The translations under genes and the position numbers were made by a program. A DNA stretch of 40,107 nucleotides, taken from contig CACPHA010000010.1 of assembly GCA_902633655.1 (NCBI GenBank), forward strand, positions 1 through 40,107, written 5' to 3'. Shown here in pieces: positions 30,581 through 40,107 of this stretch. This stretch comes from Paracoccaceae bacterium. GTDB lineage: Bacteria > Pseudomonadota > Alphaproteobacteria > Rhodobacterales > Rhodobacteraceae. Under the pieces are notes generated by a model that did no database searches, was not told the DNA's origin, and saw only the letters and a program-made list of their open reading frames with translations. Within the stretch, counting starts at the first letter, position 1. Each line of letters begins with the position of its first letter.

Positions 30581-31527
30581 TATTCATACCTAACTCGCGG
30601 ATCCATTACTGAATAAAGCAGATCTACAATTAAGTTCGCAAAAACAAAGAACGCTGAAATAAGAAGTACAGCACCCTGCACCACAGGATAATCTCTGTTC
30701 AAAATGCCCTGTATCAACACCCTTCCCAACCCTTTTATCGAGAATACGTTTTCCACTACGACTGCACCAGATATAAGTAGTGCCAAGGCAACGCCTAGAA
30801 CCGTGATCACGGGAAGCATGGCGTTAGGTAAAGCATGTAAAACCACCGTTTTACTCGTACTTAACCCTTTTGCCGCCGCTGTACGCATATAATCTGACTT
30901 CAACTCTCCCAATAACGAGGACCTTACCATTCGGGCTATTATAGCTGAAAAACCTGTTCCTATGGCGATTGATGGTAATATCAGATGGCGAAACCATTCC
31001 CAAAAGCCCGCTGAAAGTGGTGCATAGCCGATCGCAGGCAACCATTGCAGGTTCGCTGCGAAGATAATGATCAAAAGAATCGCGAGCCAAAAATCAGGCA
31101 TCGACAATCCCAGAAATGCAAAAATGGAAACCGTGTTGTCTGCTGCTGTGTTTTTTTTGATCGCCGATATTATACCAGCCGGCAAAGCAATGGTGATGGC
31201 AATAAAGAATGATAACCCAGCCAAAGAAAGCGTTTTTGGTAAGGCTTCGTAAAGGATCACCGTAACTTTCTGATTGGATCCATAAAGCGATGTTCCGGGA
31301 TCCCCCTGAACAAGGTTTAGCAACCACTTAAAAAATTGAATTATGACAGGTTGATAAAATCCAAATTTTCTAGTGAGTGCTTCACGTGCTTCATCACTCC
31401 CTGCATCCGCCAACATAGCGCCGATTGGATTACCTGGCACAAGTCGTAGCATGAAGAAAACGAGCGTGGAAACCGCTAACATTACTAGCAGCGCCCCTAA
31501 AATCCTGCGTAAAATATATCCTGCCAT
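30580..31527 (-). CDS. Dipeptide/oligopeptide-type ABC transporter permease (DppB-like)
   Basis: YILRRILGALLVMLAVSTLVFFMLRLVPGNP, DYMRTAAAKGLSTSKTVVLHALPNAMLPV. Confidence 0.95.
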   Translation of the reverse strand: MAGYILRRILGALLVMLAVSTLVFFMLRLVPGNPIGAMLADAGSDEAREALTRKFGFYQPVIIQFFKWLLNLVQGDPGTSLYGSNQKVTVILYEALPKTLSLAGLSFFIAITIALPAGIISAIKKNTAADNTVSIFAFLGLSMPDFWLAILLIIIFAANLQWLPAIGYAPLSAGFWEWFRHLILPSIAIGTGFSAIIARMVRSSLLGELKSDYMRTAAAKGLSTSKTVVLHALPNAMLPVITVLGVALALLISGAVVVENVFSIKGLGRVLIQGILNRDYPVVQGAVLLISAFFVFANLIVDLLYSVMDPRVRYE

Positions 31528-31571
31528 CGTAAGAGATCAGCAGGCCTTATGCCTGCTGACTCATTTTACAG

Positions 31572-33344
31572 TTAAGCAAAAGAAATTCTGTCAAGCTCGT
31601 GTAATCCTGGAATCCTAGCTTCTTCGGGAACTTGCACAGATTTATGATGTACCGAAACATCAACGGGATGATAGAGAAAGCCACAAGTCACTTTATCAGA
31701 CGTGATACGATTGGCCTTTCTCACAAGCTCGCGCCTTTCTGCTGGATCGGCCACCAATGACTGTGCGTCAGCAGCTGCATCAGATTCGGCCTCAGAATAA
31801 AATCCAAATGAAAATTACTCTTATCTCGTTTGCGACCATTGAACTTTGAATTGGTTTGCATCCAATCCACCAGTCCGTCATCAGGGTCATAATCAACACC
31901 AGAACCCCCAAGTCGCATATCGTAGTTCAGCGTGTCAAATTCTTCGATGCCAACCGAAAAGTCTTTTGGATCAACGAGCACACTTATTCCCAAAACTTGT
32001 TTAAGAATATTCGCAACAACGAGACCATCACGCTTGGTGTTTGGTGTCGTCTTCAGTTTTATTTCCGGGAACCCTTTTCCGCCGGGGTAGCCAGCCTTCG
32101 CCAAGAGTTCACTCGCCCCTTCTGGATCATAAGCCTGCTCTGACACATTTGCCAAATTCTCATCGAAATAGTACCCCATTGCAGGGTTGATGGACCCATG
32201 GGCAGGATATCCATTTCCAAATTTGGCTTGCTTGATGAAAAGATCACGGTCAAGTGCTTTGGCAATTGCCAAACGTACCTGAAATCCCTTTTCTTTCTTT
32301 AATTCAGAAAGCGGCTTATCGAAATTTTCAACGCGCATATAATCTCGCCAAGGGTTTAATCAAATCGATTGAAATCCTGGACCTGGTTTGATGTCTACCT
32401 TCAGATCATCGTTGGATTGAAAACGCTGGATCAATTGAGATGGAATTGGGTTACCGCCCACATATTGTATGTCCCCGGCTTCTAATGCAGCTGCAAGTGG
32501 TTCTGCTCCATCGACTGGTGTGATTGCGATTTTATCAAGCTTGGGGCGCTCTGGGTCATAGTAATCGGCAAATCGTTCCAGAATGACACTGCCACCTTGT
32601 TTGTGTTCTACCACTTTGTAGGGGGCCGGTTCCAACAGGCGCTAAACCATATTGCGCGCTTCCCATTACTTCCAGTGCGCCTCGACTAACGATTGTCATC
32701 GCGCGACCAGAGGCCCGCTCCAGAGCTTTGGTGAGGAAAGAGGCCTGAGGCTTATTAAGCGAAAATTTTACCTCATAATCATTTAGCTTTTGAAGATCAC
32801 TCACATTTGCAATTACCCGGCTGTGAATGGATTGCTCTGGATCTTTCGAGCGATTAAAAGTGAATAGGACATCGTCTGCGGTGAAGCTATCACCGTTATG
32901 GAACGTGACACCCTCTCGCAGCTTAATAGTATAATTTAGACCATCGGAGGATACGGACCAAGATTCAGCCAGATCACCCTGAGCCACGAGCGCATTATTT
33001 ATATGCATCAAACCAGATAGGACATTTGATGCAATTTGAAACTGCAAAACCTGATTGATTTTAGCAGGATCAAGCGTAACAATCTCTCCCACTCCGGACC
33101 AGGCACACTTTAATTCTCCACCACTGTGGCCGCCAGCCAAGGCAGATCCGGGACGCAAACCTGGAAGAACATTTGCCAGGGTTAATGCACCACCTGCTGC
33201 CAAAAGGCGCAATGTCGTTCTGCGCGAAAGCTTTTCACCAGACAGATTGTCAGTGGTTAATCCATAAAGCGGATCTTTCGGATCAAAATCATACGCATCC
33301 TTGAGTTCATTTTTGGCTTTCTTGATTAAGTCTTCATTTTTCAT
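31572..33344 (-). pseudogene. Tat-type peptide ABC transporter substrate-binding protein, three disabling lesions
   Basis: SRRTTLRLLAAGG Tat-like motif; SBP_bac_5-type sequence continuing across 4 ORFs; G5 run 32621-32625 (+1), TGA at 32360-32362, A4 run 31799-31802 (-1). Confidence 0.9.
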
Positions 33345-33587
33345 GGTATTTCGCCAAAAGTAGGTCAACTCAAAATATTAATACCGCTCATCAATGTCCG
33401 TGCAGTATGGGTTCAGGTACCCATTTAGATTTGGAAACAAAGGCTTAGCGATAAGGCCTGTAGCGCCTCTCCACGGTGGCGGTAAGGTGCTCCATCTGTC
33501 AAGGAAATTCTCAATTTTTTCATATATTGCGTCTAGATCAAGTAAATGCTTTCTTTTTAAACGATAAACACAGGTGGATGATTGCAA

Positions 33588-34328
33588 ATGACCTATTCGA
33601 TAGTGGCCAAAATTCCTGAAACAAATGAGATTGGTATAGCAGTTGCCAGCAGGTTCTTTGCGTGTGGATCTTTGGTGCCTTACATGACGCAAGATATCGT
33701 GATTGCAAGCCAAGCTTTTGTCAATCCGCTGTGGGGACTTCGGAGCATTTCTATGTTGACGCAAGGCATTTCGTTTAAAGAGGTTCTCTCAAACCTTAAA
33801 TTGGAAGATGAAGGAAGAGAAGCGCGGCAATTTCACGGTATTTCTAATCATAGTGAAATTGTTCAGCATACTGGATCAGAATGCGTTGACTGGGCGGGTC
33901 ATGTGATGGATGAACATGTTTCAGTTGCAGGCAATATGCTGGTGGGGCCAGGCGTAGTCCAACGCACTTTGCAGGCTTGGTCTCAATACGCCGATAAGCC
34001 AATGGCAGATCGGCTGCTATGTGCTATGGAAGCAGGCGAAGCGGCGGGCGGTGATAAAAGAGGCAAACAGGCTGCTGCAATAAAAATACATAAGGGACAG
34101 CCCTATCCTATCCTGGATCTGAGAGTAGATGATCACGCTGATCCCCTGTCCGAGCTGAAACGGTTAATGGTTGTTGCAGATGAACGCTTTAACATTTTCA
34201 AAACGGCTTTGCCTACAACTGAAAACTTTTCAGGCATGGTCGATCGCCGCCCTCTTGACGAAGCCATTCTGAAGGCCGAGGAAAAACGCCGTATAAATGG
34301 GTATAGCAGCCAGTCGAAGGCAACATGA
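33588..34328 (+). CDS. DUF1028 family protein (putative Ntn-hydrolase)
   Basis: TYSIVAKIPETNEIGIAVASRFFACGSLVPY, GNMLVGPGVV, LRVDDHADPLSELKRL. Confidence 0.9.
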   Translation: MTYSIVAKIPETNEIGIAVASRFFACGSLVPYMTQDIVIASQAFVNPLWGLRSISMLTQGISFKEVLSNLKLEDEGREARQFHGISNHSEIVQHTGSECVDWAGHVMDEHVSVAGNMLVGPGVVQRTLQAWSQYADKPMADRLLCAMEAGEAAGGDKRGKQAAAIKIHKGQPYPILDLRVDDHADPLSELKRLMVVADERFNIFKTALPTTENFSGMVDRRPLDEAILKAEEKRRINGYSSQSKAT

Positions 34329-35935
34329 GATCCGTTCAGATGGAAATTCAAAATCATCATCATTATCCCTCACGGCGTTCGGCCGTTATTGCGCGTAATT
34401 TAGTTGCCGCAAGCCAACCCTTGGCGGTCCAAGCTGGATTAAAAATGCTGAGCCAGGGGGGAAATGCAGTCGATGCTGCGATCGCGACAGCAATTACCCT
34501 CACGCTTGTTGAACCAACTGGATGTGGACTTGGCTCCGATGCATTTGCCATCATCTGGGATGGCAAACATCTGCACGGCCTGAATTCATCTGGCCGCGCA
34601 CCGGCAAGTTGGTCTTATGAGAGATTTAAAAAAATCGGATTTATCCCTTTTCGAGGATGGGAGAGCGTGACTGTACCGGGCGCTGTTGGAGGATGGGTCG
34701 AACTTTCTAGTAAATTTGGGAAGTTACCCTTTGAGAACCTTTTTGAGGTTGCAATCAAATATGCAAATGACGGATTTCCCGTATCCCCTTTGATCGCACA
34801 GCTCTGGGCGAAAGGCGCTGCTGAACTAAAAGATCAACCGGGCTTTACACAGAATTTTATACCTCAAGGAAAAGTACCTGAAGCGGGAACAATGTATTCG
34901 AATCCCGACATGGCAAAAACTTTGGAACGCATTGCCGAAACAAAGGGACGCGCATTCTATGAAGGCGACTTGGCAGAACGGATTGAGGAATTTGCCATTC
35001 AGCATGATGCAGGCCTACGGCTTTCTGATATGGCAAATTTCAAACCAGATTGGTGCGGAACACTGAGCAACAACTTTGACCATTTCGATTTGCATGAAAT
35101 TCCGCCCAACGGGCAAGGCATTGCGGCCTTGATTGCGTTGGGTATTCTCAAGCAGACTCCTGTCCGTGATTTGGCTGTAGATGACCCTCAGGCACTTCAT
35201 TTTCAGATTGAGGCAATGAAATTAGCGCTGCGAGACGCAGAATCTTATGTCGCTGATCCAGACTATATGACATCCGTCACACCGCACCACTTGCTTGAAA
35301 GTCATTATCATTTAGAAAGATCAAAACTGATCAATCCAAACAAGGCCACAGATTTCAAAGCTGGCGCACCTAAAGTTGGTGGCACCGTTTATCTTTCCAC
35401 CGCAGATGAAAGCGGTATTATGGTATCATTTATCCAATCGAATTATGCAGGGTTTGGTTCTGGTGTCTGCGTGCCTGGGACTGGCATCCACCTGCAAAAT
35501 AGAGGTGCGGGATTTTCAATGGAAAAATCTAGCCCCAATGTCATTGGACCTTCAAAAAGACCTTTTCATACGATTATCCCAGCATTTCTGATGCAAGATA
35601 ACGAGCCTTTGATGAGCTTCGGTGTCATGGGCGGGCCGATGCAAGCACAAGGCCATTTACAAATGTCTCTGAGAACCCAGCTTTGGGCTCAGGACCCTCA
35701 AATGGCAATCGATGCCCCCCGCTGGCGCGTGACAAAAGGCCTTGAAGTGGCCTGTGAGGCCACCATGAACCATAAAATTGTTGATAAACTCAAAGACATG
35801 GGACACCAGGTAACGTTAGAAGCCCCGGATAATGCATTTGGATTTGGCGGCGCACAACTAATTTTAAAGAGGGGCAACGGAGCCTATATTGGCGGCTCAG
35901 AGTCGCGAAAAGATGGATACGTCGGTGGGCTCTGA
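34325..35935 (+). CDS. Gamma-glutamyltransferase family protein
   Basis: GGNAVDAAIATAITLTLVEPTGCGLGSDAFAI, GGTVYLSTADESGIMVSFIQSNYAGFGSGV; ATGA overlap with DUF1028 gene. Confidence 0.93.
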   Translation: MRSVQMEIQNHHHYPSRRSAVIARNLVAASQPLAVQAGLKMLSQGGNAVDAAIATAITLTLVEPTGCGLGSDAFAIIWDGKHLHGLNSSGRAPASWSYERFKKIGFIPFRGWESVTVPGAVGGWVELSSKFGKLPFENLFEVAIKYANDGFPVSPLIAQLWAKGAAELKDQPGFTQNFIPQGKVPEAGTMYSNPDMAKTLERIAETKGRAFYEGDLAERIEEFAIQHDAGLRLSDMANFKPDWCGTLSNNFDHFDLHEIPPNGQGIAALIALGILKQTPVRDLAVDDPQALHFQIEAMKLALRDAESYVADPDYMTSVTPHHLLESHYHLERSKLINPNKATDFKAGAPKVGGTVYLSTADESGIMVSFIQSNYAGFGSGVCVPGTGIHLQNRGAGFSMEKSSPNVIGPSKRPFHTIIPAFLMQDNEPLMSFGVMGGPMQAQGHLQMSLRTQLWAQDPQMAIDAPRWRVTKGLEVACEATMNHKIVDKLKDMGHQVTLEAPDNAFGFGGAQLILKRGNGAYIGGSESRKDGYVGGL

Positions 35936-35938
35936 TAC

Positions 35939-35962
35939 TTTTTCAGTAGTGGAGCTGAAAAA
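35939..35962. terminator. Possible terminator-like hairpin after the GGT gene
   Basis: TTTTTCAG-TAGTGGAG-CTGAAAAA perfect 8-bp stem 4 nt after the stop codon. Confidence 0.4.
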
Positions 35963-36196
35963 ATCAATTAAAAAAGGGGAGGTTGATGAGCGGATACCGT
36001 AATAGGAAAAAGAGATGCCTTTTACATCTGTACTAGATATTCATCATCATAGCTATTGCCGATTGAACTGACCAACTTACAACTGCCCATATAAAAAACT
36101 TCTTCAAGAAGTGTAATTTACGGAGTGAAGGTGTATTTGAAGGACCAACCAGGCTCAAGTTTTGTTATATTGTAAATTTTCTGATTTTTTGCTCTT

Positions 36197-36430
36197 CTAG
36201 CGCTTGCTTGGGTGTTCTTCTTTCTGTTGATTTATTTGAGTTCGTATACATTCTGCCATTGCAGAGGTGCCAACCTGAAAACCAAATTCTTGACAAACGC
36301 CAGTGTAGTAAGAAGTGATTTCACTTTGTGGAGTAGCTGAAAACCATTTCTCAGAACCCTGCCTCCATTCACAAGAACAAATGAGGAATGAGAGCAGCCC
36401 AAAGATAAGAGTTGTTTTTATACAGCTCAT
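36197..36430 (-). CDS. Small putative lipoprotein
   Basis: N-terminal TLIFGLLSFLICSC lipobox-like; ATGA overlap with SOUL gene. Confidence 0.65.
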   Translation of the reverse strand: MSCIKTTLIFGLLSFLICSCEWRQGSEKWFSATPQSEITSYYTGVCQEFGFQVGTSAMAECIRTQINQQKEEHPSKR

Positions 36431-37017
36431 TTAATTAGCACCATAACCTCATTTCGCCTTAAGAACCCTGGTGTGCTTGGGTCGTTATAGAACATATATT
36501 TTGGTTTTGATTTTATTTCATAGTCGGTATCTTGTAGCCAATCTAAAAGTGCTTTCGTTTTTTCTAAAAGCATCTTCTCATCGGTCCTACCACTAAATCT
36601 GATAACCGCTGCTATACGTGGTTCGAACTCTTCTGTAAAAAGGGTTTTATCACTTGGATCTGGCAGACTTGTTTTTGTATATTTTGAAGGCATCGAGAAA
36701 GATACAATCCAATCTTTGTGATTGTCTCCTAAGGCCTGCATTACTGGTGCAGTCATTGAAATTTTATCACCATCCCTCCGCTTAGCTCCGATGTAGCTCA
36801 CTAAAGGTCTAAAACCCTTCCTAAGTGAGGAATACTGGTCCCCAGTGACATTTACAGACTGCAAGAGCATCGCTTCATACTTTCTAATCTCAAATTCCCG
36901 CTCTTTCTCAATTATTTCGTAACTAGGTTGCTCAAGAAATTTTGGAACTAAAAACCAAGCAGCCATAAGTCCAAATCCCAAAACACAAACGACTATGATA
37001 ACCAACTTCAATGTCAT
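36427..37017 (-). CDS. SOUL heme-binding family protein with N-terminal TM anchor
   Basis: YEIIEKEREFEIRKYEAML, RFRPLVSYIGAKRRDG-type sequence with KISMTAPVMQ, YNDPSTPGFLRRNEVMVLIK. Confidence 0.92.
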   Translation of the reverse strand: MTLKLVIIVVCVLGFGLMAAWFLVPKFLEQPSYEIIEKEREFEIRKYEAMLLQSVNVTGDQYSSLRKGFRPLVSYIGAKRRDGDKISMTAPVMQALGDNHKDWIVSFSMPSKYTKTSLPDPSDKTLFTEEFEPRIAAVIRFSGRTDEKMLLEKTKALLDWLQDTDYEIKSKPKYMFYNDPSTPGFLRRNEVMVLIK

Positions 37018-37041
37018 AAAAAATCTCTAAAACTTCTAATT

Positions 37042-37188
37042 TCAAGGCCATGCTGTATCGCCTTTTAATTTCAAAACAATCCCCCTACCCTCCGTCTCCC
37101 AGCATGTACTGCACCCGAAGGCAGCAGGATTTAGGGGTAATAGTTCAATGATTTTGCCTTTAATTTCCAAAGTGGCGGCGTTTTCCAT
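37042..37188 (-). CDS. 48-aa small ORF with CxxC, absent from supplied ORF track
   Basis: MENAATLEIKGKIIELLPLNPAAFGCSTCWETEGRGIVLKLKGDTAWP*; 24 nt upstream of SOUL start, same strand. Confidence 0.45.
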   Translation of the reverse strand: MENAATLEIKGKIIELLPLNPAAFGCSTCWETEGRGIVLKLKGDTAWP

Positions 37189-37279
37189 TCTATCAGGCTT
37201 CGTAATATACCCTTAGAGTACTTTTTATACAGAAAAAGATAAATCGGCTAATTGCTGGTAAGGTGCGCGTGTGGAAATC

Positions 37280-37573
37280 TTAATCTTGATCTCTTAGATA
37301 AGCTGGCTCTTGCTCAACAAATGCTGTGAAGGGACGGGTATGACCTTCGTCGTTGGAGTATTCCTGCAACATGTACCTATGTTGATCCAACCAGTCTAAA
37401 GCACTTGGCTGTTGTTCAGCCAGTTCATCAACGCTGTCCTTTAACCAAACTTCCATAACCTCTTCATCGCGAGTTAACACGTAGCTATCGGGTGCTGATT
37501 TTTTAAGTGATGCAACAAACTCATCAAAATGTTCGGGCTTCGGCTTGAAATATACCATTGTCATAGTTTTCAT
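37280..37573 (-). CDS. Small protein of unknown function (possible ABM-like fold)
   Basis: MKTMTMVYFKPKPEHFDEFVASLKKSAPDSYVLTRDEEVMEVWLKDSVDELAEQQPSALDWLDQHRYMLQEY; coding-like. Confidence 0.6.
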   Translation of the reverse strand: MKTMTMVYFKPKPEHFDEFVASLKKSAPDSYVLTRDEEVMEVWLKDSVDELAEQQPSALDWLDQHRYMLQEYSNDEGHTRPFTAFVEQEPAYLRDQD

Positions 37574-37599
37574 CGGATTACTCCAGCTATTTACCTCAC

Positions 37600-37629
37600 A
37601 ATAACGCAGTGCAGAAATGTGTGGAGTCT
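37600..37629 (+). repeat. Copy 1 of a 30-nt dispersed repeat
   Basis: AATAACGCAGTGCAGAAATGTGTGGAGTCT; 25/30 identical to 39938-39967. Confidence 0.5.
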
Positions 37630-38080
37630 GAAATATTGGTTTTGAAATAGTACTAAATTAAAAAATATAAAGTTACTATATGAATTAAAAAAATGACTTA
37701 CTAGAGTAAAATGGTGGTGCATTCAGACAAATGAGATCGCGTATCTGACCAAAAAAATTTAGATGTTCCTGATGATAAGTAATGTAGTAAGTTTTTTAGT
37801 AGTTAACGCATTACGCCTACAATTTTTTTCCACTTAATTCTGCCATTGTGGCCAAACATGCCATGCGCTCCTCGTTAGGAATCAGTATCCATTAAGCTAA
37901 CGCTATTCGTTCCGTAGGATCAACATAACTCCACACCCAGCCCCTCTTGCGACTTTAACGGACCACAAGTGGCCGAAAGGGGCGGCAAACGAGACTACAA
38001 ATGCCCTGCCCGTCTAAAGTGGTTTTGCCTGAAAGTACCTTTTCGATTGGTATTTCTTGTGAATCCTGTCATAAAAAGCA

Positions 38081-38956
38081 ATGCTTCCCACATTGTTGAA
38101 ATCATTTTTACATCATGCCAGATACTTCCCTTTGTGGTCGGCGCTGACGGCTGTTCGATGGCGCTCCTTTGACTCTCGATCTCGTGGATTAGGGACAACA
38201 TTTGAAACTGTCATGCGTTGGTTTCCACCTGCAAGGCGCAGATTTGACCGCGAAGCCAAACGGGTTTTTCCTAATATGAAACGTGGCGCGCGCGCTAAGT
38301 TGGGCCAAGATATGGGCAGACATATGGGAAGAACACTTTTTGAGATTTATCACGATGCTGAATTTCAAACCCAATACCATAAATTCAGTGCCTCAGGACC
38401 TGGCCTTATTGCCCTGAAAGAGGCTCAAGCGGCTGGCAAGGGAGCGATCATTGTTTCGGGCCATTTTGGACAGTGGGAAGCTGTTCGCGCCGTGATCAAG
38501 ATGAACGGGCTTGAAAGTGGCGCTGTGTATCGACCACACAAGAACCGCCACTACGCGCGCCGCATTCTTGCTGGTATTGAGGCAGGGGGGAAGCCGATTT
38601 TGGCAACGGGCAAAGTTGGAACCAGGGCCCTAGTTCGGCATCTGCGGGATGGCGGCATTATTTCAATCTTGTTAGATGAAAAATATTCGGAAGGTGTAAG
38701 GATACCATTTCTCGGGCATGACGCTCTCACATCTCTTTCAGCTGCCCAGCTTGCACTTAAATACGATCTGCCGATGATCCCTGCATTTGGCACACGCATT
38801 GATGATGGGAACGCATTTCGCGTGGAGTTCGAAGCCCCAATCCCCCACACCGACAGCATCACCATGACGCATGTTTTTAACAATATTCTATCTGCCCGGA
38901 TCATGGCGAATCCAGAACAGTGGTACTGGATGCTAAGACGATGGGACGGCGCTTGA
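38081..38956 (+). CDS. Lysophospholipid/lipid A (LpxL/HtrB-like) acyltransferase
   Basis: GKGAIIVSGHFGQWEAVRAV (HX4E), YRPHKNRHYARRI, ISILLDEKYSEGVRIPFLGH, WYWMLRRW. Confidence 0.9.
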   Translation: MLPTLLKSFLHHARYFPLWSALTAVRWRSFDSRSRGLGTTFETVMRWFPPARRRFDREAKRVFPNMKRGARAKLGQDMGRHMGRTLFEIYHDAEFQTQYHKFSASGPGLIALKEAQAAGKGAIIVSGHFGQWEAVRAVIKMNGLESGAVYRPHKNRHYARRILAGIEAGGKPILATGKVGTRALVRHLRDGGIISILLDEKYSEGVRIPFLGHDALTSLSAAQLALKYDLPMIPAFGTRIDDGNAFRVEFEAPIPHTDSITMTHVFNNILSARIMANPEQWYWMLRRWDGA

Positions 38957-39678
38957 TTTTAGGTGTAGTTAGCTAAGCGATCCTCCACGGTATAAAAATG
39001 CGGTATTTTCAGACAAACTTGGCGTCCCTTTGGCTCCCCCCTGATTTTTCTGAATGACAACACAAAACCCCTTCAAATATTTCAAGACTTCTCCGAAAAT
39101 CATCCGCTTGGCGGTTGATTATTAAGTGCTGTACCCACTGAGTTTCCACCAAGTTGAAAATATATTGCATAAAAGTGGAATAGATTTTTGTCACGAAACT
39201 GTACGGTTTCGGGTGATGTCACCATACATATGAACTACAAAATAGACGCTTTTTCCTTTTAATATCTGCACTATCCAAAACCCATCCTCGGTGAATCACC
39301 GGCTGAGGTTTAGCGATAATTATAGCTGACATGAAAGATGATGCGCCACATCAACTGAAAAACGCCGTTGTAAACCCCTGATCTTGCAAAGGAATAGCGC
39401 CAGCAATACAAGTAACAGGAGTGGGCAGGATGTGGTGGCGGACCTTAATCAAGCAGCAAAAAGTTAAAGTGGCGTTAATTGTTATTGAGATTTGTATGGA
39501 TGATTACGCACCAAGCCCACCCCACATGAGCGCGCACCGAACTTGATTTTTCACAAAGGGCTTAAAAAGGTTGATATGCAGCTATTTAACCTGATTAAAA
39601 TATGTTTATTGTAGAGCCACTCTACCAGATTTTTAAAGACATAAAACCGGCTCGCGCGCGGGCGTACTCTGCAAGAAG

Positions 39679-39837
39679 TTAAGATTTTAAATTGCAAAAG
39701 TCTGGAATTACCTTTGTTGTAATTTCACCATCAAATTCATACGAATTTTCTCTTAAAAATATTTTTAATTTTCTATTAGTTTTGTTACCTATAACACCAT
39801 CAACTACCAAATCATATCCCAGCTCAGAATGTGAATA
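39679..39837 (-). pseudogene. PG_binding_1-like domain fragment
   Basis: ELGYDLVVDGVIGNKTNRKLKIFLRENSYEFDGEITTKVIPDFCNLKS*; LGYD..VDGVIG.KT pattern; stop-bounded, no ATG. Confidence 0.45.
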
Positions 39838-39937
39838 TTAAAGTTTTCTTGCATCAAAGGCTCACGACTTGGACGCCAACCCAGGCAATAAAACAGCCGC
39901 GAATACCCGCATGATGATCTCCCTAAATCTGCCTGAG

Positions 39938-39967
39938 AATAACGTGGTGCAGAAATATGTCGGGTCT
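39938..39967 (+). repeat. Copy 2 of a 30-nt dispersed repeat
   Basis: AATAACGTGGTGCAGAAATATGTCGGGTCT. Confidence 0.5.
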
Positions 39968-40107
39968 TAAAGAGACCAACCTATAAATCCTATAAAACCT
40001 TCCACATGTTCCACACCTTCCACCAAGGTATCTCCTCCCCACCTCACATTACCAACCACTCACAAAAAAAACTTTTATTGAGGTTAGCTGGTTTGCTATT
40101 TTGGTAG

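Noticed and set aside
24814-32362. TGA recoded as Trp (alternative genetic code), suggested by in-frame TGAs at 24850, 29505 and 32360
   Set aside because: TAA and TAG also interrupt remnants, frameshifts co-occur, and intact genes in the window end with TGA (e.g. the LpxL-like and DUF1028 genes). Pseudogenisation is simpler.
39284-39308. Hairpin CCTCGGTG-AAT-CACCGGCTGAGG
   Set aside because: Four-nt bulge and no associated gene or U-tract; not convincing as a functional element.
1-40107. CRISPR arrays, tRNA or rRNA genes, prophage structural genes
   Set aside because: No regularly spaced repeats, cloverleaf-like sequence, rRNA sequence or phage structural motifs were seen by eye; a tRNAscan/Infernal run would be decisive.

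Overview
The window looks like an alphaproteobacterial chromosome segment: dnaKJ, cysQ, ptsN-hpf, lptB-lptA-lptC, an RNase D-like gene, an acyl-CoA ligase/SDR/MaoC/APH cluster, a dipeptide-type ABC transporter with DUF1028 and gamma-glutamyltransferase, and an LpxL-like acyltransferase. The main pattern is extensive gene decay. I reconstructed a maf gene cut off at a junction with a 5'-truncated PLP decarboxylase, a transaldolase/FSA-like pseudogene (frameshift, stop, and loss of the predicted Schiff-base lysine) coupled to an intact PfkB kinase, and a Tat-type peptide-binding protein with two homopolymer indels and a nonsense codon beside intact permeases. I also found an ABM-like small gene with two in-frame stops, a multi-TM protein remnant and several short orphan fragments. 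About 19.8-29.7 kb is a low-density region of small orphan ORFs, hairpins and a divergent serine recombinase with an imperfect palindrome upstream. I cannot demonstrate a clearly novel system. The candidates most worth checking are the acyl-CoA ligase/APH kinase/histidine phosphatase cluster, an unlisted 48-aa CxxC mini-ORF upstream of a SOUL-lipoprotein pair, the hairpin cluster near 27.5 kb, and the absence of rpoN between lptB and hpf. All family calls come from reading motifs; no database search was run.
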